64,000 nt of DNA, taken from contig NADL03000609.1 in the NCBI GenBank assembly GCA_002205965.3, positions 310,001 to 374,000 on the forward strand, given 5' to 3'. This document shows, piece after piece, positions 24,501 through 35,704 of this stretch (within the stretch, counting starts at the first letter, position 1; each line of letters starts with the position of its first letter). Position numbers and translations under genes: made by a program. This stretch comes from Kappaphycus alvarezii (Eukaryota > Rhodophyta > Florideophyceae > Gigartinales > Solieriaceae). Below the pieces are notes generated by a model that searched no databases, had not been told where the DNA came from, and saw only the letters and a list, made by a program, of their open reading frames with translations.

Positions 24501-26990
24501 GTAGAAATTTTTATTGATTGAAAACCTGTTTTACTCAATTCTAACTCTGCAGTGAACTTAAGGAAAGTGTCTCTTATCAAACTATCCGTACTTAACTTCG
24601 TTCTTGAAATAACTGCTTTGATGAAGCCTGTATCTCGAAAATTAATGTTTTAGTCGATAACCAAAAACTCGCGCAACAAATATAGCTTTCCAGAATCATC
24701 GATTAGTTCCATCACCCATAATTCTTTCAATAAATTTAACTCTTAGCGAATTCGAGTAATGATGTTCCTGGTCTTTCTAAAAGAATTTTCCGTGTTCTAT
24801 AGTTGCTAATTATATAAGTTTCCCCTTGATACGCAGCACCCAATCGATGAGCTCTGAATCTTATTCTCCTATTTTTAAGGATTTGGTCCATAATGAGATC
24901 AAAGCTTGGAATTCAATTGGCTACATCGGATTTGAAATGCTTCAAAACTCATGAACGAAACAGATAGTATCAATAGAACTGTGGTGTATTTGAAGAGAAA
25001 TCCGTGACCTGATATATATATTATTTGATGCATTCTGAAGCCTTCTCGACTCCCGTGTGCGAAAATGTTACCCCTCTTTCTTCGCCCTTAAAATTTTTTA
25101 TCTGCTGAGGGAGGCTGTCCTGTCCCGTTTCCCTAACATGGTACGATGTTATACTTTCCATATGAAGCTACCCATTTATCATCATTCATAACCTAATTAC
25201 ACATTTCCATTGTTCAATATTTCATTCTTTACTATTATTTTCTATATTGAGCTCACAATTTCTTTCACTATTTTTTCATTTCGTATCAGACTTTCGCGCT
25301 AATCGCTTTTGAAATCGCCCCATTGTTATCGCATCGCACACATGGATCTGAATCTCTTCAAATACTACACCGTAGAAATGTGAGGATTATTCTGCATCCA
25401 CAATTCATGCTGTATAGTCAGAGTTGCTAAATTATCTGTCACTCGATGTCTTTTTTTTCTCAACTAAATCAATAATAGAAGGCTTAAGCCAAAATTTCAT
25501 GTTACAGAGATATATCAACGGCCTTTGGTCGTTCAAGAACGCAGATACACCCTCCAAACTGACCTCCCAAAGAAAAAAGAACCCTAATAAAAGCTGTCTA
25601 AATTCGAAACTCGTGAATATACCTCAATTTTTGGTGTGATTTTGGATGTAATGATAGCACAAATCGTCTGCTCCTCAACTAAGCTCATATATCTTCTTTT
25701 ATCACCATTTATTTCGAGACGACTACTGATTGTGTATGCGATCGAGAACGTGTAGCCTACTGTGTGCCGAATTTATATTTTTATCCTTTATGTTGTGTCA
25801 ATTTTTTTTGTTCTTCTCAAAGAAATAATTAGAGAAATCTAATACTATCTGCACCTTAGGAATTCCCTCTTAAAATATTCGCTAAATTATTTTGTCCCCT
25901 TCTACTAATTTTTATGGTGTTCGGCTCTATAATTGAAGAAAATTTAGTTCTAATTTGTATATGAGTATAAATCCTTTCTAAATATTTGAAAGAAAAATGT
26001 TGTATGCGATCTATCTTTGACAAATGCAAGCGAAAATAAAGAACCCTCCCCCTGCTAGGTTCTCTGCTTGGTATTTATGAAGGAGGACCCCAATGAGGTG
26101 TCAGACCATATGCCAGTTGGAGTTGGATTTGTGTGTGGCTTCTGAATTCCGTTACATGATTGCGGATTGCTTGGAAATACACCGCTTTTATATAGAGACA
26201 ACTATGTTCCATATGAAAGGGTGCCTATTTGGTTATCCAATGAGTAATGTACGGTAATACTTTTCGCTTTTTGCGTCCCTTTTGGTGTCTCAAACCTTTT
26301 AGTTGGGCCGAGAATCGGTCAACCGGATAGACAAGTGGACCTAGGTGACACTGAATTTCCTAAGCGGAGAGAGGCCAAGGTCTACTTCATTTTTTTGTGG
26401 ACTTTAGTACCTGCGAATTTGATTCATCTGTTTTTGTCTGCTGAAGAGGATTTTCGGATCTCCATGCTGAATTGTGTAGACAGCGGAGTTGCGCAACAGT
26501 TAACATCATAATTTATTGCTGACGTATTCAACGAACTTGGGTGGATATAAGAACAGATCTAGCACGCTGAGTTAAAAAAAATAATCGTTACCTTTTTTCT
26601 CAAGAATTGTAATTTAAATCACCTAGCAATCTAAACTAATACACGGGAGTTCATGTTTTACAAATTTTAAGAAACAGAATATAAGGCAGTCCTGCGCTGC
26701 TAAAAGAGTACTGAGGACTGTACCAATGAGTTTCAAAACGATTGGCAAAGGATCAATAAAGTGTATCTGGATTCTTCAAAAATTCAGATGGGCCCCCTTT
26801 TATAAATAGTACTTTAGCTCAACCATCAAGCTTCTAGACTTGTTCCAACTCATTTTCAAGTACTAAAAAGTTGATTTGTAGCTAGGATAGTTCCATCACT
26901 AATATAACTACGTAACCGAAACAATGACGTGAATCTCCTCGTCAAATAGAAACGCTGTCAAGAGAACTAAATACGCGGTAATAAATCAGC
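21546..26990. other. AT-rich desert with no recognisable gene
   Basis: More than 5 kb without a frame above about 71 codons and no family signature. Base composition is clearly AT-rich compared with the coding islands. Nothing suggests rRNA, a standard tRNA or an array. Confidence 0.55.
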
Positions 26991-27000
26991 TGATCTCTTA

Positions 27001-27034
27001 GAGCATCCCCACCAGTTGAGGCAAACGATCAAAT
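27001..27034 (+). repeat. Left terminal inverted repeat of the Harbinger element
   Basis: Begins gagcatccccaccagttga immediately after the TTA target duplication. Differs from its partner at three positions. Confidence 0.88.
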
Positions 27035-27238
27035 ATATATCAAATATGCTCTTCTCTCATTGGTGGATGTAATTTTTTTTGTTTTTTAGCTCTTTGCCCC
27101 TACACTTTTTTCCCACCGGGTCATCAATTCCCGTAGTCCTGCACATCCTCATACTCAGGCAATCTCCACTAACAGCCTCCTACTCAAAATGCCACCTCAT
27201 TTGGAAGCTACTTCAATCTCTAACGCATTCACATATCG

Positions 27239-28541
27239 ATGCCTGAGCCCATGCTGCTGCAAGTATACAAGGAGTTCGCTTCTGATGACTTTTCTGACTT
27301 GATTACCGATTCTGTTGACTCCAGTGAAAATGAAGAACCAAAACGTGGCGGATCTACACCCGGTCGTGCCCCAAACGTTGAGCGCTTTCGAGTCCAAGTA
27401 GTTAAACGCCTTTATGGCGATTACTTTGCAACAAATCCTGTCTACAATGAAACGTTCTTCAAACGAAGATTTAGAATTTCACGTACGACATTCATGCGCA
27501 TTTATCGGCTCTGGAGACGAATCCAGACTTTATTCAGCAATGAGATTGTACGGAAAAACTTGTACTAATAGAATTACAAAAAGCGATAGCCGCGATGATG
27601 GTATAGCGTATGGAGGTTCTTCGGATTCTGTTGATCAATATGCTCGTTTGGAGCCTAACGACAGATAAATGCCTTCGTGAGTCCCGGACTGTTATAGCGG
27701 TTTAGGAGTGAATATTTACGCTCCTACAAAAGAGGACATTAGAAGGTTTGCACAAATCACAGCAACGTGTGTTTCCGGGTATGCTCGGCAGCCTTGATTG
27801 CTGCAAGAGATTTGGAAGAACTGCACAACGGCTTGGCATTGGCAGTTTCAGGATAAAGATGGTGTGTCTGCTACTTCACTTGAGTAATTGCTGATCAGTC
27901 TTAGTGGATCTGGCACTTGTTTTTTGGCATTCCTGGATCATGCAATGACATTAACGTCTTAGATGCCTCATCTACTAAAAAAATTGCTTGGGTCTTATCT
28001 CCCTCCTATAGATTATATGATATGTGGTCAGAGGCGTAACATTCCTTACTGGCTGGTGGATAGTATTTATCCGAGGTGGCCATCTTTTCTTGCATAGTGT
28101 ATTGGATCCTATGACAGCAAAAGAACTATTGTTGTCAACAGCTCAAAAGCGGTTCGTAAGGATGTTGAAAGGACTTTTGGTGTGCTTCAGGCAAAGTGGC
28201 ATATTATTTTCCGACCGAGGAGGTTTCTGTCAAAAGACTTTATGAACGAGATTTTACAGTGCTAAGTAACTCTTCAGAACATGGCAGAGGAATATCGGGA
28301 ACGTACGGCAGGACTTGAAGATGCAGAACAAGATCTCGTTGATAATATCACCGTAGGAGATAATTCTGTTCCAATGTGGGGTGTCCTTGAACCTACAAAT
28401 GAGTTGGCCAATACTCTCCCGGCTCGCTTGCAGCTCTTTGTGGGGGTTCAGCATTTACTAGAATCGAACTTGAGCATTGGAAACACGAGAAAGCTGGTAA
28501 TGGATCATCTGTGGGAAACCAAGGGATCATCGGCCATATAA
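27239..28541 (+). pseudogene. Harbinger transposase relic
   Basis: The N-terminal part (27,239-27,568) has the GRAPNVERFR and VYNETFFKRRFRISRTTFMRIY segments typical of the plant/algal Harbinger transposase N-domain. The catalytic middle is badly decayed between 27,570 and 28,130. The C-terminal part is clear: VRKDVERTFGVLQAKW near 28,155-28,205 with the third catalytic acid, FRPRRFLSKDFMNEIL, then a helical tail (EEYRERTAGLEDAEQD) to 28,541. At least five frame changes or stops are present. It lies on the plus strand and converges with the accessory gene. Not likely functional, although the element ends are well preserved. Confidence 0.75.
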
Positions 28542-28619
28542 ACGTTAGCGTACTGAGAACTGTAAACGATACAAGTTAATGACCCATTAAGTTTCCGTAC
28601 GCTTTACTACAGTCGTTTT

Positions 28620-29310
28620 AATGAAGACTGCTGCTGATTCTGGCTGATGAGAGTAGTCATTAGCACTTGAAGCGCATTCTTAGATGAGCATGGAAGCTGC
28701 GACGGCGAAAACGATATCTCATTCGTCAAATTGGAAGCGGTACGAGCAAGAGCCTTCTTCAGAGCTTCAGTGCGCAACAGATTAAAGAAATCTACAGACT
28801 CCGCCTGATCTCATTCCGGAGGGGCATAACATAAAGCATGATTTCATCGCGTCGTTCTAGGGCTTCGTTACGTTCTTTCTGTAGTTGCACTGCCGCATCC
28901 GCTATTTTGATTTTCTTCTGGATGTCCGCGTTCGGCTAGCCATTTCTGTTGCTTTACGTTGCCCACAGGGCACTTATTCTCCTGCCAAGAAGATGGCGCT
29001 TCTTCCGGTCCGCTAGCTTCTCCCGGAAGGACAACAGCCCCAGATATTGGTGCCGATATAGAATCAGTAACATTAGTAGGATCCCCTTGGGTGCTGCGTT
29101 TACATTCCCATTCCTGCCAGCCATAAGATTAGGATGATCTCGTAAAAGTTTCCATGCATCGAAGTTAAAGGGACGCCTGCAATTCTCGGTCGCAACAGAG
29201 ATTTCAATGCCGTTATATAGAGCGGTTGCCATTCTATAGATGTCGGCCTCCGAAACGCCTGTCGGCTTACTGCTCTTAACTCGTGCAACGCAGCCAGAAT
29301 ACTTCACACA
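28620..29310 (-). pseudogene. Harbinger accessory gene, NAM-associated-like C-terminal domain
   Basis: On the minus strand, 29,307-28,954 encodes CVARVKSSKPTGVSEADIYR, MATALYNGIEIS and RRPFNFDAWKLLRDHPN. This pattern resembles the no-apical-meristem-associated C-terminal domain (PF14303) often encoded by the second gene of plant and algal Harbinger elements. A lysine/arginine-rich segment and, after frame changes, a helical, probably coiled-coil end follow down to about 28,620. In this group the accessory protein binds DNA and helps recruit the transposase. The upstream part to about 29,990 has no clear match. Confidence 0.6.
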
Positions 29311-30106
29311 CTCCTTATTCAGGAGTTTAATACGCGCCTTAATGGATTGATAGTTACTCCCTCTGTTGATGACGGCTTAAGCGAGAAAATAGTTCGGCAA
29401 TACGCTGGAAGAACCATACATATTTCTGCTCATACCCGACGATAGGGTCCTCGAAGAGCCGCAACTAGGCCCTTGCTAGGGCGCAATCATCCAACGGTGT
29501 AATTAATACCTCTTTATCTTGTACCAAGAGTAGAGGTGACGATAGGTATAGTAGGACATGATTGCACCGCCGTATGTAATGCAGGTCTAGGGGCAAAGAC
29601 GGCAGGTGGTTCAGACGCATGATGAATCACTTCTGGATGGCTAGATATCGGAGCAACTTGTTTGATAGGATTTATAGTAAGATGGGCGATTCAGGCAGGA
29701 ACGATGCTCGCACTGTCGTTACGGGGGCTTGAACGGAAGCGGTAAGCACTCCAGAATGTGCAGATGAGTTTAAAATGTCTCTTTCATGGAGGTTCTCCAT
29801 TATTTCGGAGCTATACTTGAAAGGGAGGGTTTGGTGAGAGGTTGGTAAGTGTTAGGGGAGGGCTGTTGGGATGAGATTTTCGAATGCTGGAACTGTACTT
29901 GGCGCGATGATAACCCCTGATGTTTGGTGGGAAACGGGGAGGAAGCCCAATCATATCACGACAATTGGATACACACTGAGAGCAAAGTTGCAAAATTCGG
30001 GGTCAAACTCATACTGATTTGACTCTCTTTTTTGCCCATTTGCAAAAATTTGCCTTTTTATACTGCCGGTGGAGTGTCAATCTGAGACCAATTCAGAAAA
30101 ATATAA

Positions 30107-30140
30107 ATTTGATCATTTGCATCAACCGGTGGGGATGCTC
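30107..30140 (-). repeat. Right terminal inverted repeat of the Harbinger element
   Basis: Ends ggtggggatgctc directly before the second TTA. Inverted partner of 27,001-27,034. Confidence 0.88.
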
Positions 30141-30884
30141 TTAAATGTACCTCTAGATGAATGCAAAAAAATCAAGTTCCCTGTTACAACACTGCGTTGT
30201 ATAGAAATAGAATAAAGACAGCGAACAAGTATATGTTACTGTACACGGTCGTGTGACAGAGACATTAGAGGTCTTACGAGAGCTGATCTTTCGTGAGAAA
30301 CGCGGAAACATTACGAACACGTACAACAAGTTGCTTGCGTGTTAGAAAATACAAAACAGAACGGTAAAGTAATTTCGTGAACCTCAACAATCTCACGAAT
30401 TCAAGAGCATCCCCCTCAAAACCCGAACACAGAGCGCCCCATTTGGTGTGTCGAGTGCGCGCGGCGAACAGGCTTTCTTGCGCCCCACGTAAGGTTTTAT
30501 CTCCGCGTGCGTGAGCCCAAGGCCGAACAAGCTTGCTTGTGTTGCGCCGCGCTCACAACGCGTCTGCGCTCGAGAGGAACTGCAACACCACCGTAAGCGT
30601 GCGTCGGTTATCGGCTTTGCTTCTCTCCTTGCCCTTGTACCGCGAACGGTACTTTGCCACCGATCATTCCTCAGCCAAACCTCATCCATCCGCAACGAAT
30701 CAAACTCAAGCATGCGTCCAAATCACGATGCCTCCACCAGCCCTAACAATCGCCGGACACAGAATCTCCAGATCTTTCACCATGTCCTTCCAAACCGTCG
30801 CGCTCTCCGCAGAGTAACTCCAGCCAAGCATCCCAAGCTCAACACCTTGATCAAGGCTCAAAATGCAACAGCATTCGTCTACCC

Positions 30885-31735
30885 AAATACCGCATGCCAC
30901 CAAGAAGAAACGAATTCGATTTAACGACGCAAAAGACTACCTTCTTCTCCAAGCTGTGTCTTCAGCACGTGCACACGTAGCTCCCACGGGGAGAAGGAAA
31001 GCGCTTTGAAGAATCAGAACGCATTTTTGTAGAAGCTGCTGGCAGTGAACTTAATGACGTGTTTCCGCCATCAATGAAGACTATACTCCACCGATTTTGA
31101 CCATCATTGACAAACGTAAAGCGGATTCAAGCGCACTGTGGCAGCCTCGGGGATGGTGGAGGAAAGGGGTGCAAAAGAGGTGCTCATGGACGATATGATT
31201 CTGGAGAATGTAGGAGGCGGAGAGGAAAAGGGCAGAGGATGCGGATCGCACTGAGAAAGAAAGGAAACTAATTGAAGCAGTAGAACAAATAAGAAATAAG
31301 GCGTTGTCGCGCATGAGTGGTCAGGGTCAGGAGGACAAAGACGGAGGCACGGAAGGAAGTGGCGTGGTGGAGCAAACCGAAAGTTAGGAGTTGTCAGCGC
31401 TTCCGCCCGCAAGCCACGCCGCAAGCGTCGCGCCGTAAGTTTAGATTCCGATACGAGGAACGTGAATCTTTCATCGCAGAAATGGACCGACGCAAGAACT
31501 GCGACGACAAGCGTATTAAAATCGAAGAAGAGAGATTACAACTGGATAAAATTCGGTGCGAGAGAGAGAAAGCGCGAAAAGATCTGGACGAAAGCGTGTA
31601 GCTGTAGAGGAAAAACGCCTCGAACTAGATGTGTGCAAGTACGAACTGGAAGTTCAAGAACGTAAAGCGGCGGTAGATGAACGAAAGGGCATGGTGGAAG
31701 TACTTACCGCATTAGCAAAGAAGCTTCAGTGATGC
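30885..31735 (+). pseudogene. Harbinger Myb/SANT-like accessory protein
   Basis: Reading through frame changes, the protein starts with a KRIRFNDAKDYLLLQAVSS segment near 30,905, matching the trihelix/Myb-like proteins that accompany Harbinger transposases. A GMVEERGAKEVLMDD segment follows near 31,155, and a long charged helix covers 31,430-31,730: FRYEERESFIAEMDRR, then repeated EEK/ERK heptads ending VLTALAKKLQ. The tail is a predicted coiled coil. In this family the protein binds the element ends and imports the transposase. Three or more frame changes are present. Confidence 0.55.
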
Positions 31736-32056
31736 ACTAAAGATGAATAGGCTAATGTGTACATCGCGCAGTAAATGACTCCCGGAACCAGCGTTAACAT
31801 CTGCACCTGTTGGACAATTTATTGAGACCTGCTGGCAATGGATTGAGTTACACAGAAGGTTTGTTTAAAACTCGTAAGATCAGAGCAAGGGTGGTGTGGA
31901 CGTTGGCCTTGCAATTTAGGTATTGCTTCGTCAAACATTAGCTCGAGTTTATATACCGCTGTAAAGATGGTGGCCGGCATAGAAAATACTCGTTAAACTG
32001 TCCACTAGCGTGCGAACACGTCTTAGAGTTGTTCAGTAACGCAGCAGTCTTGTACA

Positions 32057-33005
32057 TTAAAGCAATTGGGCTGGCTGTACGCGTAAAAAACGCTTGCTAT
32101 CCTGAGATGACCACATCTTTTTGATATCTTTATACGACCATTCAACAGCTTTCCGAACGGCACTCATTGCAGTGTTGAATGCTGTCTGTGCCGGCGTTGC
32201 GTTTACTGTTGCGAATCCGACCTGTAGCCACGGTCGCAGTATGTATGCAGCATCGCCATATAGTGCTAATTGCTTGTTGTTTATATACATACTTTCCGAG
32301 AGAACACCCGGCAGTCCACTGTGATGAAACAGAGTCAATCATGCCTTCTTCCAACCTGTGGTCCGTACGCATGAAATATCAGCCCATCTGGAGTAGTAAC
32401 AGTCTGGTATATGAGGCAGTGAAACCGTTTGTGACCCGAGTAGCACGCACGCTAAAGCACTCTATTCCATCAGGACGGCACATCTGCACCTTTGTGCAAT
32501 CAATAAATCCGACAATGCACTCCAAAGGAGCCCCTTTGTCTTTCACAGCTTGTGCGTACAGCGCAGCCCTCTCCGTCATCAACTCTGTGCGAAACTCAAG
32601 CAAATGTCGAAAACGAGACACAAAGTACTCGGTCGTTTCCCAAAACTCGCTAAGAGCACTAGAGTGCATTCCAAACATAATTTCGAGGTCGCACCATCTT
32701 GTGAGAGTTGCAAGCCGGCGAATGACAATACAGCATGAGGTTACAGGATTAGTGCGGTATCCATTGCGTTTTGTTTTGAAGTGGTTAGGTTCAATGAGTT
32801 ATGCGATTATTGGTATTTCGCAAGTCCGGAAGTGGAACGATCGGAGAGATTTTTGTTCACTGAAATCATTTAAGTTGAATGAAACAGAGCTTATTTGTAC
32901 CGATCTAATCGCTAGCTTGCAGATGTCGTTCTTCGCCTTCAAAACGCGACTATAAAGACGTTGACATCTCTCAATTGAGGCGTCTGTAACAAGGGCGAGC
33001 CGCAT
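32057..33005 (-). pseudogene. Harbinger DDE transposase
   Basis: The N-terminal part has MFGMHSSALSEFWETTEYF and LLEFRTELMTERAALYAQAV (32,678-32,560). KGAPLECIVGFIDCTKVQMC follows and carries the first catalytic aspartate (FID), then a RATRVTNGF region. A frame change leads to the second half at 32,338-32,057: LALYGDAAYILRPWLQ has the second aspartate and AMSAVRKAVEWSYKDIKKMW the third acid (VEW). These three acids in this spacing define DDE_Tnp_4. Two to three frame changes separate the pieces. It converges on the Myb-like gene of the same element. Confidence 0.78.
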
Positions 33006-33060
33006 TAGTCGAGATCGTTTGCGGAGGCGGCGTTTTGCCAGCGATATGACTTAGTCTTTT

Positions 33061-33607
33061 GTCGCATTTATTGTTGTGCGATGAAACGAGGATGGAAGGT
33101 GGTGGACAAGTTGTGTAAGCGTAGAAATGGATGCATACATTATTCTCCCGTATGAACCTAAGTTTTCCCTTTAGTATTGACTTTTCGTCTCAGTTCCGAG
33201 GTGAAATTTTCGCGGAGATACCACACGAAACATACGGTTCGTAAGACCTCTATTGTTACATTCTACTTAACCAATATCAGCTTTCCCATCATCCATACCA
33301 AACACCCTTACAAATTGACTGGATTTCAGCCAGCGTAACTGTAACAATAAATGTGAACTCCCGTGCTCCCCTTTCCCAGCTGACCCATAATACTTTCTAG
33401 TTCTTCGTTCACAATGAGGCCCCTTGCATGAGCTCTTTGTTAGGTCAACATGTGGAACCAGAAGCTCTCGTCAATTAAACTATAGAGCACTGCAGTTTGA
33501 AATTGTTGAAATAGTTTCATATACGTGTAAACCGACTTGATAGTTCAATCATGCTGTGAGCATCATGAACTAACGACCGACAGCTGACTGTAGTTACGAA
33601 AATGTTT
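33061..33607. other. Intergenic spacer
   Basis: No frame with family features. It separates the Harbinger element from the GH16 gene and may hold the 3' untranslated region of the latter. Confidence 0.5.
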
Positions 33608-35205
33608 TTAGCAAGCTGGACTTATTGAGCAGCACCCGTTAGAATCCATCTTCTCGTATCTTATCCACTTATATTGAGCATTTGTTTCGGTAAAGGAGTC
33701 AAAGTCAAACGGCCCCCAAACCCATTTTCAATTGACTGTGAAACAATCCAAATGTTGGCCATAACCTTTTGCACGGTGTCTGCAGTTACAACCGGCGTTT
33801 CGACCCCTCCAGTGTTCTCTACTGTCCTCACGACATTTCCATTGACTTCCCACTCAATACCCCAAGGGGCCCATCTGAAGCCTGCCATTGGTCGCAACAG
33901 ATTAAAGATATCGGAGTTAGAATGTCTTCTCCTTTTTGTGGCAATGGACAATGCAGAACTAAAAGCGACACGTGTGCTGATTTGAGGGACGGCGATGAAG
34001 AATCTTCACTTACCATACGTATTAAAGCTCTGACTTGCATCAAACCCCAACGAGAAATCAAGTTCATGATCAAACTGTTGGGGATCACCAGGGGCACGAT
34101 CGGTGTCTAAATTTCAATCACATGTTAGTATTAGGATAGTATTTGATTTCTTCTACGAAGCTGCTTGATACTATACCAACAGTCAGGAAACACAATTACG
34201 AACTTACGATAGTTGAATTGCACTTTTGTAGTGTCACGCCCTTCAAACTCAATATCGATTTCATTCTGATTTGGAGAATTGCATTGATGCCATCACTTGG
34301 GCCTGTGAAAGTGAAGAGACTTGAAATAACTCCTGATACTGACGACGGCTTCATACATGCAGAAACGCAACCATACCCGTAATATGTGGTGGTGCGAATC
34401 TCAGCTCCATACAAGGCACTTCCTATCTTTCTTGCGACAAGTGATAATTCTGATCCAGAAACCTCGACTTGACTTGCGAGCCAATTGCTTCGAAATGGAG
34501 GATCCGGCATGTTCCAAGATGCGTCAAGCCAAATAGACGCCTCGTTATTCCCAAACTTTTCTAGCTCTTTCTCCGTGAAAGAAGGATCGCCCAAAAGAGT
34601 GCCAGGATTCTGGCAGCGACAGCCTTGAATGCATGGACTAGATGGCGAGGGAGAGGGGGAGAGTCGGAGTGGCTGAAAGCTGAGCGGGGAGGATTTGCAG
34701 GACTTGAGTGCAGTAGGAGAGGCGGCTGGAGGGGAAGGAAAGGGCGCTGCAGTTGATCCATCTAGTGTGGGAGCAGCAGATGGAGGGGGAGACGAAGGAG
34801 TTGAAGAAGGGGAGGGGGAGAGGGCAGGAGTCTGTAGTGGAGTGAGAGAGGATGACGGGGAAGGGGACAGGGAGGCTGACGGAGAAGGGGACGGGAGGTT
34901 GACGGAGAAGGAGACAGGGAGGGTGTGGGGGAAGGAGTTGCCGATATGGAGGGCGTGGGACATGGAGTGGGGTCGATGAAGGGCAGTTGCTCATTTAGTG
35001 TGGTCGCTATTGGCTCTGGAACGGGGACCGTGAACTGCAACCCCTCGACTCCATCTATAACAGCAGGGACTGTGATAGTTATGTTCGCCGAGGGAACAGC
35101 AGATGTAGTGTCAGCGTCTATTCCATCTGTGGTCTGGGCGATTGGAAATAGTACAAGACAAGACCAACTCATTGTCAGCAAACAAATGCGGAGAATTGAG
35201 GTCAT
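33608..35205 (-). CDS. Secreted GH16 family glycosidase (lichenase/transglucosylase-like)
   Basis: GH16 enzymes cut or re-join beta-glucans and galactans in cell walls. The start at 35,205 gives a hydrophobic signal peptide (ILRICLLTMSWSCLVLF). A Pro/Ser-rich linker with many P-S-P-S units follows, about 110 residues long, then the catalytic domain. WLASQVEVSGSELSLVARK and YGAEIRTTTYYGYGCV match the sandwich strands. The active site NEIDIEFEGRDTTKVQFNY appears near 34,275-34,215 in the next frame. After two introns come SFNTYGFRWAPWGIEWEVNG and FDFDSFTETNAQYKWIRYE. Frame breaks near 34,900, 34,285 and at the G6 run near 33,704 each disappear with one added base. Mature length is about 455 codons. 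The active-site strand resembles bacterial lichenases, but substrate cannot be read from sequence. Confidence 0.85.
33882..34013 (-). other. GH16 intron 2
   Basis: Donor GTAAGT at 34,013 and acceptor CAG ending at 33,882; a TCTAACT branch-like motif lies about 45 bases upstream of the acceptor. Removing its 132 bp joins NTY to GFRW in frame. Confidence 0.8.
34107..34207 (-). other. GH16 intron 1
   Basis: Donor GTAAGT at 34,207 and acceptor TTTAG ending at 34,107, with a strong ctaatactaac branch site about 20-30 bases upstream. Removing its 101 bp joins FNY to HTDRAPGD in frame, as the family requires. Confidence 0.85.
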
Positions 35206-35640
35206 ATCTGTGTACGGACTATTGGAAGGGTGCTCAGGGACGCAAAGTGGTCCCTAAGGCCTTCGGTTGAGGATAAAGCTTCTGCGTCGGTTGGAAAGAG
35301 GAATTCAGTTACAATGCAGGTTGTTGAAGTCCATGATTACGTATTGGATGGAATTTCGCTGAGTGCGCTACACCCACAGTTTGTTTCATCTCTTTAGAAG
35401 CGGGTTATAGTAAACGAAGTATGCATGTTTCCTCAATAATAATTCTGATCGTAATATTCTTTGAGGACACGGAAACTTTGTGTGTGGGGCAGAGGCACGA
35501 TGGAGCCATGTCGTACGTTCATCCGTTAATTGCCGTTGTGCCCGTTGCAGTGCTGGAGGCTTGGGGGTTATGGGAATACGGCCAACCATTAGCAAGTATC
35601 CAATGGGGATGGGACCTCACCTGTTGTAGCACAGTTGGTA

Positions 35641-35704
35641 AAATATTTTCCGTTGCCCCTTGTAAAAGGGCTTCGAAAAGAGGGGGGCAACGGAAAATAC
35701 TTTA
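35641..35704. repeat. Inverted repeat, 19 of 20 bp paired
   Basis: The arms aaatattttccgttgcccc and ggggcaacggaaaatacttt are separated by about 24 bases. The structure is too long and imperfect in its loop for a simple terminator. It may be a small foldback element or an RNA hairpin upstream of the GH16 gene. Confidence 0.6.

Larger units (their letters stand above)
27001..30140. mobile_element. Complete PIF/Harbinger element with TIRs and TTA duplication
   Basis: The ends are inverted repeats: 27,001-27,034 begins gagcatccccacc, and the reverse complement of 30,107-30,140 begins identically; 31 of 34 positions agree by eye. The element is flanked on both sides by TTA (26,998-27,000 and 30,141-30,143), the 3-bp duplication expected of PIF/Harbinger transposition. 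Inside are a plus-strand transposase relic and a minus-strand accessory gene that converge, as in two-gene Harbingers. Total length is 3,140 bp. Confidence 0.88.
30405..33060. mobile_element. Second Harbinger element, right end not found
   Basis: A plus-strand Myb-like gene and a minus-strand DDE transposase face each other, the classic two-gene Harbinger layout. The left border is suggested by gagcatcccc at 30,405, identical in its first ten bases to the termini of the neighbouring element, then ctcaaaaccc. I found no inverted partner near 33 kb, so the right end is a guess and the copy may be truncated. Confidence 0.55.

Noticed and set aside
34695..34979. Gly/Glu-rich plus-strand frame in the GH16 region
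   Set aside because: It is the reverse complement of the Ser/Pro linker of the GH16 protein; low complexity explains the open frame.
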